In this document: positions 17,134-25,239 of the stretch, one piece after another
Numbering within the stretch: the stretch's first letter is position 1
How the letters are laid out: the number at the start of each line of letters is the position of its first letter
Origin: Vogesella indigofera
GTDB taxonomy: Bacteria > Pseudomonadota > Gammaproteobacteria > Burkholderiales > Chromobacteriaceae
Length of the DNA: 64,000 nucleotides
Assembly: GCF_003633895.1 (NCBI RefSeq)
Contig: NZ_RBID01000014.1
Coordinates: forward strand, 1 to 64,000
Reading direction: 5' to 3'
Position numbers and translations under genes: made by a program
The notes under the pieces: generated by a model
What the model was told of the DNA's origin: nothing
The model's input: only the letters and a program-made list of their open reading frames with translations
The model's database searches: none

Positions 17134-18303
17134 TTATATGGCCTGTAGTGGTAGATCGTAGAATCTCTTTTTTATTAACCCTTCGAGTGGCCAATTTTTC
17201 ATTACTTCAACGATTTTTTCACATGCTCCCCCATCACCATATGGATTTACCGTGAGTGGCAGTGTTGCCCTAAAGGCTGGGTGGTACAGTTGCTGCAGGG
17301 CCATCCGTATGCTTTCCAGATTGGGGGCGCAGTGGATGACACTGCTGGCAGATAGCCGGCCTTTTTGTCTATCTCCAATATTGATAGTGCCGATGTGCAT
17401 GCTCGGCGCTTCGGCGAGTCCGCTTGATGAGTTGCCAACGACACCATCGATGAATTGCATGCAAGACAAGTATCTCATTTGGCCCAGCGATGAATACAGA
17501 CGGGTATGCGGTCGACTGCGGGTGAAGTTCTCCAGCATTGCCGTCAGCTCATGCCCGCCAGTATCAGCATTCGGCATGGTAAAGATCAGGTGAGTGTCCT
17601 GCAGCTCTGCAAGTGCAGCCAGCATGGCTTGCATCTGGCAGGCAGAGCTTTGCTCATCCAGAGTTACCGGGTGAAAGGTTACCAGCAGATTCTTTTTACC
17701 CAGCTTGAAGTTCAATGCCTCTTCTAGTGATTTGCGATCCAACAGCTGGCTTCGTTTTATGGCATCTATTCCTAAGCCGCCAACAAGGAAGACCCGCTCC
17801 GGCTGTTCGCCCAGCTGGATTACCCGACGGGCATAGTCGGATGCGGCAACAAAATGCAGATGTGACATTTTGGTAATTGAATGCCGGATGGCTTCGTCGA
17901 AGGCACCCTCAGTGGTCTCACCTCCGTGCAAGTGAGCCACTGGTATGCCGGCAATCAGCGCCGCAGTAACCGCTGAGAGTAGTTCGAAGCGGTCGCCAAG
18001 CACAACGATGAGATCTGGCTTCAAGTTGGCATAGGCATCGGCAAAACCAATGGTGCCCAAACCGATCGATTTGGTAATGGCGCTTGCGCTATTGGCCCCC
18101 AATAGCATTTCCACTTTTTGGTCGATGACGAATCCCGCCTGCTCGATCTCGCAGTATGTCTGACCGTATTCGGGGGACAGATGCATGCCGGTGGCGACCA
18201 CCTGCAGGGTGAGGTCGGGTGTATTCTTGATTTCCTGCATTAGCCATCGCAGCAGCCCGAATTCGGCGCGCGTGCCGGTGACCACACAAATTTTGCGGCT
18301 CAT
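17134..18303 (-). CDS. legG: Hydrolysing 2-epimerase (LegG/NeuC family)
   Basis: A 389-aa hydrolysing UDP/GDP-sugar 2-epimerase. It begins ICVVTGTRAEFGLLRWLM and contains VVLGDRFELLSAV, HLHGGETTEGAFDEAIRHSITKMSHLHF, VTFHPVTLDEQS and VGNSSSGLAEAP, all NeuC/LegG signatures. In this context it should release nucleotide and epimerise a 2,4-diacetamido-2,4,6-trideoxyglucose to the manno form used by LegI. NeuC itself (sialic acid) uses UDP-GlcNAc; the LegB and LegC genes argue for the trideoxy substrate. It overlaps legI by ATGA. Confidence 0.88.
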   Translation of the reverse strand: MSRKICVVTGTRAEFGLLRWLMQEIKNTPDLTLQVVATGMHLSPEYGQTYCEIEQAGFVIDQKVEMLLGANSASAITKSIGLGTIGFADAYANLKPDLIVVLGDRFELLSAVTAALIAGIPVAHLHGGETTEGAFDEAIRHSITKMSHLHFVAASDYARRVIQLGEQPERVFLVGGLGIDAIKRSQLLDRKSLEEALNFKLGKKNLLVTFHPVTLDEQSSACQMQAMLAALAELQDTHLIFTMPNADTGGHELTAMLENFTRSRPHTRLYSSLGQMRYLSCMQFIDGVVGNSSSGLAEAPSMHIGTINIGDRQKGRLSASSVIHCAPNLESIRMALQQLYHPAFRATLPLTVNPYGDGGACEKIVEVMKNWPLEGLIKKRFYDLPLQAI

Positions 18304-19304
18304 AGTTCGATCAGTTCATCGGTGGCAAAGTCTCGGGGTGCAGCTTTTCCGATGACGTCATCCCATTTCATGGGCGAAATACCCGTGCCAGGCCGCTTGG
18401 TCGTCAGGTTCTCCGTACTGAACAGCTCCCCTGCCTTGATATCGTGAAGTGCCACGATTGATTTGCGGGCAATTGGCTTGTTTTTAAGTTCGCTCTTGCT
18501 TGGGCGCTTGATGCCGTCACCCAATGCACGCTCGATATTGCGGATGCCGCGAACCATTTCCGCGAGCTGTTGTGGCTCCAGGCTGGCACGGTGATCGGGG
18601 CCAGGCAAATTGCAATCCAGCGTAAAGTGCTTTTCTATGATCCGTGCGCCCAAGGCCACCGCGGCAATCGGCACCTCAATGCCTGGCGTATGGTCCGAGT
18701 AGCCGATTTCAACACTGAATGCTTGCTTGATGCTGAGCATCGCGCGGAGGTTAACCTCCTCCATCGGCGTGGGGTACTCGGTAGTGCAATGCAGAACCGT
18801 AATCAGGCTGCGCGATATGCCATTGGCTTCGATGGCCTCGATCGCAGCTTCGATATCGGCCAGATTGGCCATGCCGGTGGATAGCAGGATGGGTTTGCCG
18901 AGCTTGCTCATCTGGCGCAACAGCGGCAGATTGGTTAGCTCGCCGGAAGGAATCTTGATCATTTCCAGGCAGCCCAGCTCGCTTAGTAGCTCAAGGCTTT
19001 CCGAGTCGAAGGCGGTGGAAAAGAAACCGATGCCATACTTTTTACATTCGGCGATGAGTGCTTCGTGATCCGCTCGGGAAAGTTCCAGTTTACGGATCAT
19101 TTCCAGTTGGCTCTCATCTACACTCGTGGTCTTCTTTTGATAATCAGCCTTGGGTGCCGTGGCTGCAACGATTTTCTTGGCTTGAAATGTCTGGAACTTG
19201 ACCAGGTCGGCCCCGGCTGCCGCGGCCGCCGCGATGAGCTGCTTGGCAAGCGCCATGTCGCCATTGTGATTAACGCCAGCTTCGGCAATGATGAGAGTCT
19301 TCAT
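18300..19304 (-). CDS. legI: Legionaminic acid synthase (LegI/NeuB family)
   Basis: This 334-aa enzyme condenses the manno-configured trideoxy sugar with phosphoenolpyruvate to legionaminic acid. Visible parts are IIAEAGVNHNGDMALAKQLI, FQTFQAKKIV, STGMANLADIEAAIEAI, LHCTTEYPTPMEEVNL, GYSDHTPGIEVPIAAVALGA and KHFTLDCNLPGPDH of the TIM-barrel domain. A C-terminal antifreeze-like SAF domain contains RKSIVALHDIKAGELFS and KRPGTGISP. I chose the ATG at 19304 (MKTLIIAEAG) because AGGA precedes it; the longer reading adds 16 unlikely residues. It overlaps the acetyltransferase gene by ATGA. Confidence 0.9.
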   Translation of the reverse strand: MKTLIIAEAGVNHNGDMALAKQLIAAAAAAGADLVKFQTFQAKKIVAATAPKADYQKKTTSVDESQLEMIRKLELSRADHEALIAECKKYGIGFFSTAFDSESLELLSELGCLEMIKIPSGELTNLPLLRQMSKLGKPILLSTGMANLADIEAAIEAIEANGISRSLITVLHCTTEYPTPMEEVNLRAMLSIKQAFSVEIGYSDHTPGIEVPIAAVALGARIIEKHFTLDCNLPGPDHRASLEPQQLAEMVRGIRNIERALGDGIKRPSKSELKNKPIARKSIVALHDIKAGELFSTENLTTKRPGTGISPMKWDDVIGKAAPRDFATDELIEL

Positions 19305-19936
19305 TTTATTTTCCTGCCAGGAACGCCTACATAGACAGAATCCGCATCGCAATCGGCGATGATTACTGCCCCGGAGCCGATTAAGGTATTTTTTCCGATA
19401 GTGACCTTTCTATCATTACTGCCTTGATTGACGATGGTGCCAGCACCAATCCAGGCAGCCTCCCCGATGCTGACATTGCCCAAAATGCAGGCGTTTGGAG
19501 AAACGGTGACGTAATCGGCAATGACGGAATCGTGACTGATGGTTGCATTGAGATTAAAAAGGGTGAAATCACCAACTGAAATGTTACTGGTGAATCGCAC
19601 GCCGGCGCATACGATAACGCCGCTTCTGGTTTCGATGTGCTGACGTTGGCCGCAACCAAATGTGGCGCTGGGATGAATCAGATTGCCAAAACGGATAATA
19701 TTGGCGTGGCGCACCGCAATTTTTGCGCGCAGAGCACCCTCTCCGACACCTATGACATAAGGCATGTCCTTGTAGCTGCCTACGTCGGATTCGAGAATCA
19801 CATCTCCGCTATCGCTGAATGCCGCACGCTCGGCGGCGGAGCGGGCCACAAAAACTGCGTCATAGCCCAGTGCATGGGCTATATCCCTTGTTTCGCGGGC
19901 CATGCCGGATGTGCCGAAGATACCGATGCGTTTCAT
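19301..19936 (-). CDS. legH: Left-handed beta-helix acetyltransferase (LegH/NeuD/PglD family)
   Basis: A 211-aa protein with an N-terminal Rossmann part (MKRIGIFGTSGMARETRDIA) and a C-terminal hexapeptide repeat helix. The helix includes IHPSATFGCG, GVIVCAGVRFTSNISVGDF, NACILGNVSIGEAAWIGAGTIV and GKNTLIGSGAVI. The PglD/NeuD-type layout fits the N-acetyltransferase that acetylates the 4-amino group made by LegC. It overlaps legC by ATGA, and the ATG at 19936 is fixed by that overlap; the open frame further upstream is antisense-like read-through. O-acetylation of the nonulosonate (NeuD/NeuO role) is an alternative. Confidence 0.8.
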   Translation of the reverse strand: MKRIGIFGTSGMARETRDIAHALGYDAVFVARSAAERAAFSDSGDVILESDVGSYKDMPYVIGVGEGALRAKIAVRHANIIRFGNLIHPSATFGCGQRQHIETRSGVIVCAGVRFTSNISVGDFTLFNLNATISHDSVIADYVTVSPNACILGNVSIGEAAWIGAGTIVNQGSNDRKVTIGKNTLIGSGAVIIADCDADSVYVGVPGRKIK

Positions 19937-21084
19937 GACCGGACTTCCGTTCGCACGCTGCTTGGTAGGTTGACGACGCGTGCTTCCAGCCACTTGGCAT
20001 TGTCCAGCTCGCCATGCCTGCAATGCGAATACATGGGCAGGCGATTCATCAGCGCCCAGATCGGACGGGTCATGACGCCCTGCGCATTGGTTTCCTTCAG
20101 TAAGGCATCCCGGTGTTCGTGGTCGTCGCATAGCACGGCATTGAGCCAGTAGTTCGAGCGGCAATCTGCCGGCTCGGAGACAAACCGGAGATCGCTGTTC
20201 TTCAAGGCTTCGGCATAGCGTGCGGCCAACTGACGTTTGCTGGTGACGAAACTTTCCAGTTGCTCAAGCTGGGCACAGCCTAGTGCCGCGTTCAGGTTGG
20301 GCAACCGGTAGTTGTAGCCGACCTCGTCATGCACGTATTCGTAGGGGTGGGGTTGTTTGGCCGTGGTGGTCATGTGCTTTGCCCGCCGACCGAGTTCGTC
20401 ATTGGCCAGAATCATGCCACCACCGCCGGTGGTGATGATCTTGTTGCCATTGAAACTCAGGGTGCCGACCAGGCCGAATGTGCCAGTGTGCCGTCCCTTG
20501 TAGAGGCTGCCGAGTGATTCGGCGGCGTCTTCCACCAGGGCCAGATGCCAGCGTTGGCACACGGCTACCAGTCCGTCCAGGTCGGCTGGGTGCCCGAAGG
20601 TATGCATCGGCAGGCAGGCACGAATCACACGGCCGTCATCCCTAGTGCGGCAGGTACCGTCATCGTGTAGCAGTGCATTGGTTTCCAGCCAGTCTGCCAG
20701 TGCCGCGGGTGACAGTCCCATGGTGTCGCGATCTACATCGACGAACACCGACTCTGCGCCACAGTAAGCAATCGCATTGCAGGTGGCGACAAACGTGAGG
20801 GGCTGGGTAATGACTAGATCCCCCTGTTTCACGCCTGCCAGCAGCAAGGCGATATGCAGCGCCGCGGTGCCGTTAACTGTGGCGACGGCGCGCGGGCTGT
20901 CGGTATAGGCAGCCATTTCGCTCTCAAAGCGGTCCACATAGGCGCCAATACTGGAAACGAAGGTTGAGTCGATGGTTTTCACGACGTATTCCCGCTCATT
21001 ACCCATGAACACCGGCGCGTGCAGCGGAATAAACTCGTTGGTTTGGTATTGTTCGCGAACAAACCGGATGAGAGAGTCGAACAT
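19933..21084 (-). CDS. legC: LegC aminotransferase (DegT/DnrJ/EryC1 family)
   Basis: A 383-aa PLP-dependent aminotransferase of nucleotide sugars. The PLP lysine lies in GTLSFNGNKIITTGGGGMI, and VEDAAESLGSLYKGRHTGTFG is the conserved segment before it. It should add an amino group at C4 of the 4-keto sugar made by LegB. The N-terminus (FIRFVREQYQTNEFIPLHAPVF-like) is the LegC form and is longer than in WbpE-type proteins. It is 7 bases after legB and overlaps the acetyltransferase gene. Sequence clearly differs from the aminotransferase at 22078-23193, so the two serve different sugars. Confidence 0.88.
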   Translation of the reverse strand: MFDSLIRFVREQYQTNEFIPLHAPVFMGNEREYVVKTIDSTFVSSIGAYVDRFESEMAAYTDSPRAVATVNGTAALHIALLLAGVKQGDLVITQPLTFVATCNAIAYCGAESVFVDVDRDTMGLSPAALADWLETNALLHDDGTCRTRDDGRVIRACLPMHTFGHPADLDGLVAVCQRWHLALVEDAAESLGSLYKGRHTGTFGLVGTLSFNGNKIITTGGGGMILANDELGRRAKHMTTTAKQPHPYEYVHDEVGYNYRLPNLNAALGCAQLEQLESFVTSKRQLAARYAEALKNSDLRFVSEPADCRSNYWLNAVLCDDHEHRDALLKETNAQGVMTRPIWALMNRLPMYSHCRHGELDNAKWLEARVVNLPSSVRTEVRS

Positions 21085-21091
21085 AGCGGGC

Positions 21092-22081
21092 TCAGACGTT
21101 GTAAATATCGGCCTTGTACTTGGCCAGATTCTCGGGGTGGGTAAACCATTCCACGGTGGATTGCAGACCGTCCCGAATGCTGTATTCCGGCTCGAAGCCA
21201 GTCAGCTCGCGGATTTTCCGGTTGTCGCACCACAGGCGGAATACTTCCGACTTTTCGGGGCGGATACGCTGCTCATCGGTGATGAATTGCACATCGCTCT
21301 GCATCAGTTCACGGATGAGATTCAGGGTGTCCCCGACGGAGATTTCAAAGTTGGAACCAATGTTGACCGTCTCGCCTATCGCCTTATCGCAGCGCGCCAA
21401 GGCAAGGAAGCCGCGACAGGTGTCGGTTACATAGTTGAAGTCGCGAGTCGGGGTAATATCCCCGAGTTTGATCTGCTTCTTGCCACTGGCAATCTGGCTG
21501 ATGATGGTGGGAATTACTGCCCTGGCAGACTGGCGCGGGCCATAGGTATTGAACGGCCTTGCAATCGTCAGTGGTAGGTTGAAGGTGTTGAAGAAGCTCA
21601 TCGCCATGGCATCCGCGCCGATTTTGGAGGCGCTATACGGGGATTGCGGCTGAAGGGGGTGCTTTTCGTCGATCGGTACATACTGTGCAGTACCGTACAC
21701 CTCGCTGGTCGAGGTGTGAATGACGCGCTGCACCCCATTCTCCAGCGCGGCCTGGCAAATGTTCAGCGTCCCTTTGATGTTGGTGTCAACATAGCTATCT
21801 GGGGCCACATAAGAATAGGGAATCGCAATCAGGGCGGCCAGATGGAAGACGAGGTCGACGTCTTTGGTAATGTGCTTGCAGTAGTGCGGGTCACGCACGT
21901 CGCCGTTAAGCACCTCGATTTCCTTGCGGCACTCGACGTCCTCCAGCCAGCCCCAGTGGTTGAAGGAGTTGTACTGGGAAAGTGCCCGGACAGCATAACC
22001 TTCTTTTACCAGCAACTCGGTCAGGTGGGAGCCGATGAAGCCATCAGCACCGGTAACCAAGACTTTCTTGAGCGTGCTCAT
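21092..22081 (-). CDS. legB: NAD-dependent nucleotide-sugar 4,6-dehydratase (LegB)
   Basis: A 329-aa extended short-chain dehydrogenase. It has VLVTGADGFIGSHLTELL for NAD binding, VIHTSTSEVYGTAQYVPIDE with the catalytic Thr and acidic residues, and PQSPYSASKIGADAMA with the YxxxK pair. RPFNTYGPRQSARAVIP is the 4,6-dehydratase signature. As first committed step of the legionaminic acid branch it would act on GDP-GlcNAc, given the PtmE homologue. The ATG at 22081 overlaps the stop of the preceding aminotransferase (ATGA). Six further codons upstream are possible but have no ribosome-binding signal. Confidence 0.88.
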   Translation of the reverse strand: MSTLKKVLVTGADGFIGSHLTELLVKEGYAVRALSQYNSFNHWGWLEDVECRKEIEVLNGDVRDPHYCKHITKDVDLVFHLAALIAIPYSYVAPDSYVDTNIKGTLNICQAALENGVQRVIHTSTSEVYGTAQYVPIDEKHPLQPQSPYSASKIGADAMAMSFFNTFNLPLTIARPFNTYGPRQSARAVIPTIISQIASGKKQIKLGDITPTRDFNYVTDTCRGFLALARCDKAIGETVNIGSNFEISVGDTLNLIRELMQSDVQFITDEQRIRPEKSEVFRLWCDNRKIRELTGFEPEYSIRDGLQSTVEWFTHPENLAKYKADIYNV

Positions 22082-23193
22082 GATTCGGTTTTCTCGCAAA
22101 ATTCGGTAATAGCAGCCACCACATAATCCATTTGCGCATCCGTCAACTCCGGATAAATGGGAAGCGACAGGATGCGTGACTGGTTGGTATACGTATTTGG
22201 AAAGTCGGCAGGCTGGTGCTCGAAGCGGCGATACGCCGGCAGGAAAGGCAGGGCGACCGGGTAGTTGATGACTGTCTGAATGCCTTTGGCTGCCAGATGC
22301 TGTGCAAGCTCGTCCCGCTGCTCATGTTTGATCACATAGAGATGCCATACATGATCGCGGCCATCGGCCACATGTGGGGTTTCGATGCTGGCGACGCTGG
22401 AGAGCAAGTCGCTGTAGCGCTGGGCACGATTCTGGCGCTGCGCGGTCCAGGCGGGAAGGTGCAGTAGTTTGACCGACAGGATGGCCGCCTGGATTCCATC
22501 CAGCCGGCTATTGATGCCCTCAATCTGGTGATCTCCTTTGCGAAGGCCGCCATGCCTGGCGAACATTGCCATCTTTTCCGCCAGTGCGGAATCATTGGTG
22601 ACGACAGCACCGGCATCGCCCATGGCTCCAAGGTTTTTACCCGGATAGAAGGAGAAGGAAGCCGCATCACCGAAGGTGCCAACCAACTTGCCCTTGTAGC
22701 GGGCAAGATGCGCCTGGGCACAATCTTCCAACACCCATAACTTGTGCTTGCGGGCAATTTCCATGATCGGCTCCATGTCGGCAGCTTGGCCGTATAGGTG
22801 CACGGGAATGATGCCGACGGTTTTCGCCGTAATCTTGGCCTCGATGGCGCGCGGGTCAATGGTGAAAGTGTCTGGCTCGGTGTCACAAAATACAACTTTG
22901 GCGCCGGCTTGGGTGATAGTCTCTGTGGTGGAGATCCAGGAGTGTGCGGGGGCGATGACCTCATCCCCCGGCTTGACGCCCAGCGCAATCATGGCGATGT
23001 AGAGCGAATCGGTACCGTTGGCGCAGGAGACGCAGTGTTGGCGATTCATCAACTCGGCAAACATCTGCTCGAACTTGTCTACATACGGGCCACGGACGAA
23101 AAGTGACTTTTCGATCACATCGCTGATAACCGAATCAATTTCAGTCTTGATGCCTGTATGTTGGGCATGCAAATCTACAAATGGGATATTCAT
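22078..23193 (-). CDS. wlbC: DegT/DnrJ/EryC1 sugar aminotransferase (WbpE/WlbC-like)
   Basis: A 371-aa PLP-dependent aminotransferase. The PLP lysine lies in SFSFYPGKNLGAMGDAGAV, and the preceding LEDCAQAHLARYKGKLVGTFG is conserved. This form, beginning MNIPFVDLHAQH, is typical of 3-aminotransferases such as WbpE/WlbC and FdtB. With the acyltransferase and oxidoreductase upstream it makes a trio for a 3-acetamido sugar. In P. aeruginosa WbpB oxidises the C3 hydroxyl and WbpE transaminates it. The exact nucleotide (UDP or dTDP) and ring substituents are uncertain, because no 6-dehydrogenase or dTDP pathway gene is in the window. Confidence 0.82.
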   Translation of the reverse strand: MNIPFVDLHAQHTGIKTEIDSVISDVIEKSLFVRGPYVDKFEQMFAELMNRQHCVSCANGTDSLYIAMIALGVKPGDEVIAPAHSWISTTETITQAGAKVVFCDTEPDTFTIDPRAIEAKITAKTVGIIPVHLYGQAADMEPIMEIARKHKLWVLEDCAQAHLARYKGKLVGTFGDAASFSFYPGKNLGAMGDAGAVVTNDSALAEKMAMFARHGGLRKGDHQIEGINSRLDGIQAAILSVKLLHLPAWTAQRQNRAQRYSDLLSSVASIETPHVADGRDHVWHLYVIKHEQRDELAQHLAAKGIQTVINYPVALPFLPAYRRFEHQPADFPNTYTNQSRILSLPIYPELTDAQMDYVVAAITEFCEKTES

Positions 23194-23205
23194 GGTTTGC
23201 TAATT

Positions 23206-23673
23206 TCAATTCTGTTTTTTGGTGAGGCGGGCAGGGTTGCCGGCATAAATCCCTGGTATATCGATATTTTTTGTTACCACCGAGCCTGCGCCAATAACGA
23301 CGTTGTCGCAGATCGACACTGGCAAAATAGTTGCATTGCTGCCGATGGAAACATTTTTACCAATTTTGGTGCCTAGCCATAAAGACTTATCACCACGCGC
23401 GGGGCCGCCGTTGCTGAATAAATCATTGATGAACATCACGCCATGGCCGATGAAACAGTCGTCGGCAATCTCCACCAGTTCACAGATAAAGCTGTGAGAC
23501 TGGATTTTGGTGCGTTTGCCGATTGTTACGCCACGCTGTATCTCGACGAAGGGGCCAATGAAAGCATCATCGCCAATGGAACTGCCGTACAAATTGACTG
23601 GTTGAACGACCACGACATTCTCACCAAACGCAACATCAACAATTCCGGCTTCGCGTAGTTTGGGTGCGTTCAA
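23206..23673 (-). CDS. wlbB: Hexapeptide-repeat sugar N-acetyltransferase (WbpD/WlbB-like)
   Basis: A 155-aa left-handed beta-helix acyltransferase. Repeats are visible in SSIGDDAFIGPFVEI, RGVTIGKRTKI, DCFIGHGVMFINDLFS, GKNVSIGSNATILPVSI and NVVIGAGSVVTK. It should acetylate the 3-amino group made by the neighbouring aminotransferase. The only usable start is a TTG overlapping the stop of the oxidoreductase gene; the protein is shorter than WbpD, lacking an N-terminal turn or two. A 12-base gap leads to the aminotransferase gene. An FdtC/QdtC-type acetyltransferase is the main alternative. Confidence 0.78.
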   Translation of the reverse strand: MNAPKLREAGIVDVAFGENVVVVQPVNLYGSSIGDDAFIGPFVEIQRGVTIGKRTKIQSHSFICELVEIADDCFIGHGVMFINDLFSNGGPARGDKSLWLGTKIGKNVSIGSNATILPVSICDNVVIGAGSVVTKNIDIPGIYAGNPARLTKKQN

Positions 23674-24731
23674 AACGAGCCACCCAGTTTGCAGTGCTGG
23701 GGACGAAAGCGCAGGTGAACCTCTTTGCCGGTTTCGATGGACTCATAAATGGCATTGATCAGCTCGAGACTCTTGCGTCCTTCCAGTCCATCTACAAGGT
23801 GCCGGCGATTGTTTTTGATACAGTCAACTACGTGCTCATAGTAAGCCTGGTGGCCAAAGCCATACACATTCGGCGGGTTGACCGAATACGTTTCCATGAC
23901 TGCATCGTCGCCCGGCATGGATTCAACAAAGTTCCAGACCTTCATTTTGTTGACAGCGAAGCCGGCGATTTCGACTGTGCCTCCTTCCCCCAGTACAGAT
24001 ATGGAACCTTCTAGATCCTTGGGGCGTACCGCGGTAGTGGCTTCGATAATGCCAAGTGCGCCATTGCGGAACTTGAGCGTTACCACCGCGGTGTCTTCCG
24101 CTTCGATTTTTGCCAGAGCGGTGGTGCTGCGGGCGAACACGCTATCCACTTCGCCTAGCATCCACTCAAGCATATCTACATGGTGGCTTGCCTGGTTGGT
24201 GAGTACGCCACCATCCATGGCCCAAGTGCCACGCCAGGGCGCTTGATCATAGTACTCCTGGGGGCGGCACCAGCGCACGCGCACCGTGCCCAGGATGAGC
24301 TTGCCAAAGCGGCCTTGCTCCAGGGCTTCGCGCAGTTTTACGACGGGAACGTTGAAGCGATTCTGCTTGACGACAAACAGCTTAACGCCGGCATTGTCGC
24401 AGGCGCGAATCATGGCATCGGCATCATCCAGTGTCAGTGCCATGGGCTTTTCAACGATGATATGCTTGCCATATTGCGCCAGATCCACCACGTTCCGTGC
24501 ATGGTTGCCACTTTCAGTCAAGACAACTACGGCATCAATATCTTTTTCCTGCATCATCTGATGCATATCTGTGTAATATGGCACAGAGAAGCGATCACCG
24601 ATCGACTTGGCTTTTGACGGGGAAAGATCGCAAACTGCGGCTAACTGCGCGCCTTCAATTTGCTTGAGTCCAAGAAGCTCGGCATGTCTTTTGGCAATTC
24701 TGCCGCATCCAATCAGTGCAAATTTCAACAT
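23670..24731 (-). CDS. wlbA: Gfo/Idh/MocA nucleotide-sugar oxidoreductase (WbpB/WlbA-like)
   Basis: A 353-aa NAD-dependent dehydrogenase. MLKFALIGCGRIAKRHAELL is the Rossmann start and HIIVEKPMALT (E94-K95-P96) is the family EKP motif. GGVLTNQASHHVDMLEWMLG matches the substrate-binding region with the catalytic His. In WbpB/WlbA the substrate is UDP-GlcNAcA, oxidised at C3 with 2-oxoglutarate-coupled NAD recycling. It is the first gene after the 508-bp non-coding gap, so its promoter should lie there. The ATG at 24731 was preferred to a TTG 21 bases earlier. No WbpA 6-dehydrogenase is encoded nearby, which leaves the substrate open. Confidence 0.82.
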   Translation of the reverse strand: MLKFALIGCGRIAKRHAELLGLKQIEGAQLAAVCDLSPSKAKSIGDRFSVPYYTDMHQMMQEKDIDAVVVLTESGNHARNVVDLAQYGKHIIVEKPMALTLDDADAMIRACDNAGVKLFVVKQNRFNVPVVKLREALEQGRFGKLILGTVRVRWCRPQEYYDQAPWRGTWAMDGGVLTNQASHHVDMLEWMLGEVDSVFARSTTALAKIEAEDTAVVTLKFRNGALGIIEATTAVRPKDLEGSISVLGEGGTVEIAGFAVNKMKVWNFVESMPGDDAVMETYSVNPPNVYGFGHQAYYEHVVDCIKNNRRHLVDGLEGRKSLELINAIYESIETGKEVHLRFRPQHCKLGGSF

Positions 24732-25239
24732 GAGAGTGCTCGCCTTATTCAATAAGTGAGAAATTTATTGTGGGGTCTGATTGTTTTTATCAGGCCGGAT
24801 TGATTTTGTTTGACGTTTCAATCTTGTGATAACGTCAGGTTAATTTTTCTATTGAAACAGGGTTTATAATTTGTGACGGTGTGGCAAGTTTTTATATCTA
24901 AACTCCTTTTGTCCACTTTATAACCATCCTGAATGGAGGGCGGCTTGAAGTTGTCCACCCCTAGTTTCATGATAAGGCGATAAAGGCATGTTCCGTCTAT
25001 ATTTTGCTACCTATCCAACCCATGGGTGGCTGTCGAGGGGTCTAGTTCATTGAGGTGCACCACTCGCATGGCCAAGTAAGTATTAGCGGTACGTAATCTT
25101 CCTGTGGTTTTTTTGGTGATCCGTTATGAAAACTAGAACAACCCTAGCAATTTTCATTGAATTACCCCGGCTCAAGCAGGTAATGCAGACGTACTGGACG
25201 CATCGGTTTTCATTCCGTAGGCCGCTATATTTTTGTCAC
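24732..25239 (-). promoter_or_regulatory. 508-bp non-coding stretch between wzz and the sugar operon, probable operon leader
   Basis: I see no gene here. It contains two interlocking inverted repeats: TGACGTT (24811-24817) with AACGTCA (24831-24837), and GTTTCAAT (24815-24822) with ATTGAAAC (24851-24858). The two cannot form at the same time, as in attenuators or paired operators. The region is AT-rich toward the operon. I found neither a clean JUMPstart/ops element (GGCGGTAG) nor a convincing sigma-70 promoter on the minus strand, so its promoter function is inferred from position and length. Confidence 0.4.

Noticed and set aside
13958..22081. Sialic acid (Neu5Ac) pathway
   Set aside because: NeuA/B/C-like proteins alone would allow it, but LegB, LegC and PtmE would then have no purpose.
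24732..25239. JUMPstart/ops (RfaH) element
   Set aside because: A GGTAGC exists on the minus strand near 25007, but the GGCGGTAG core and flanking hairpin are missing.
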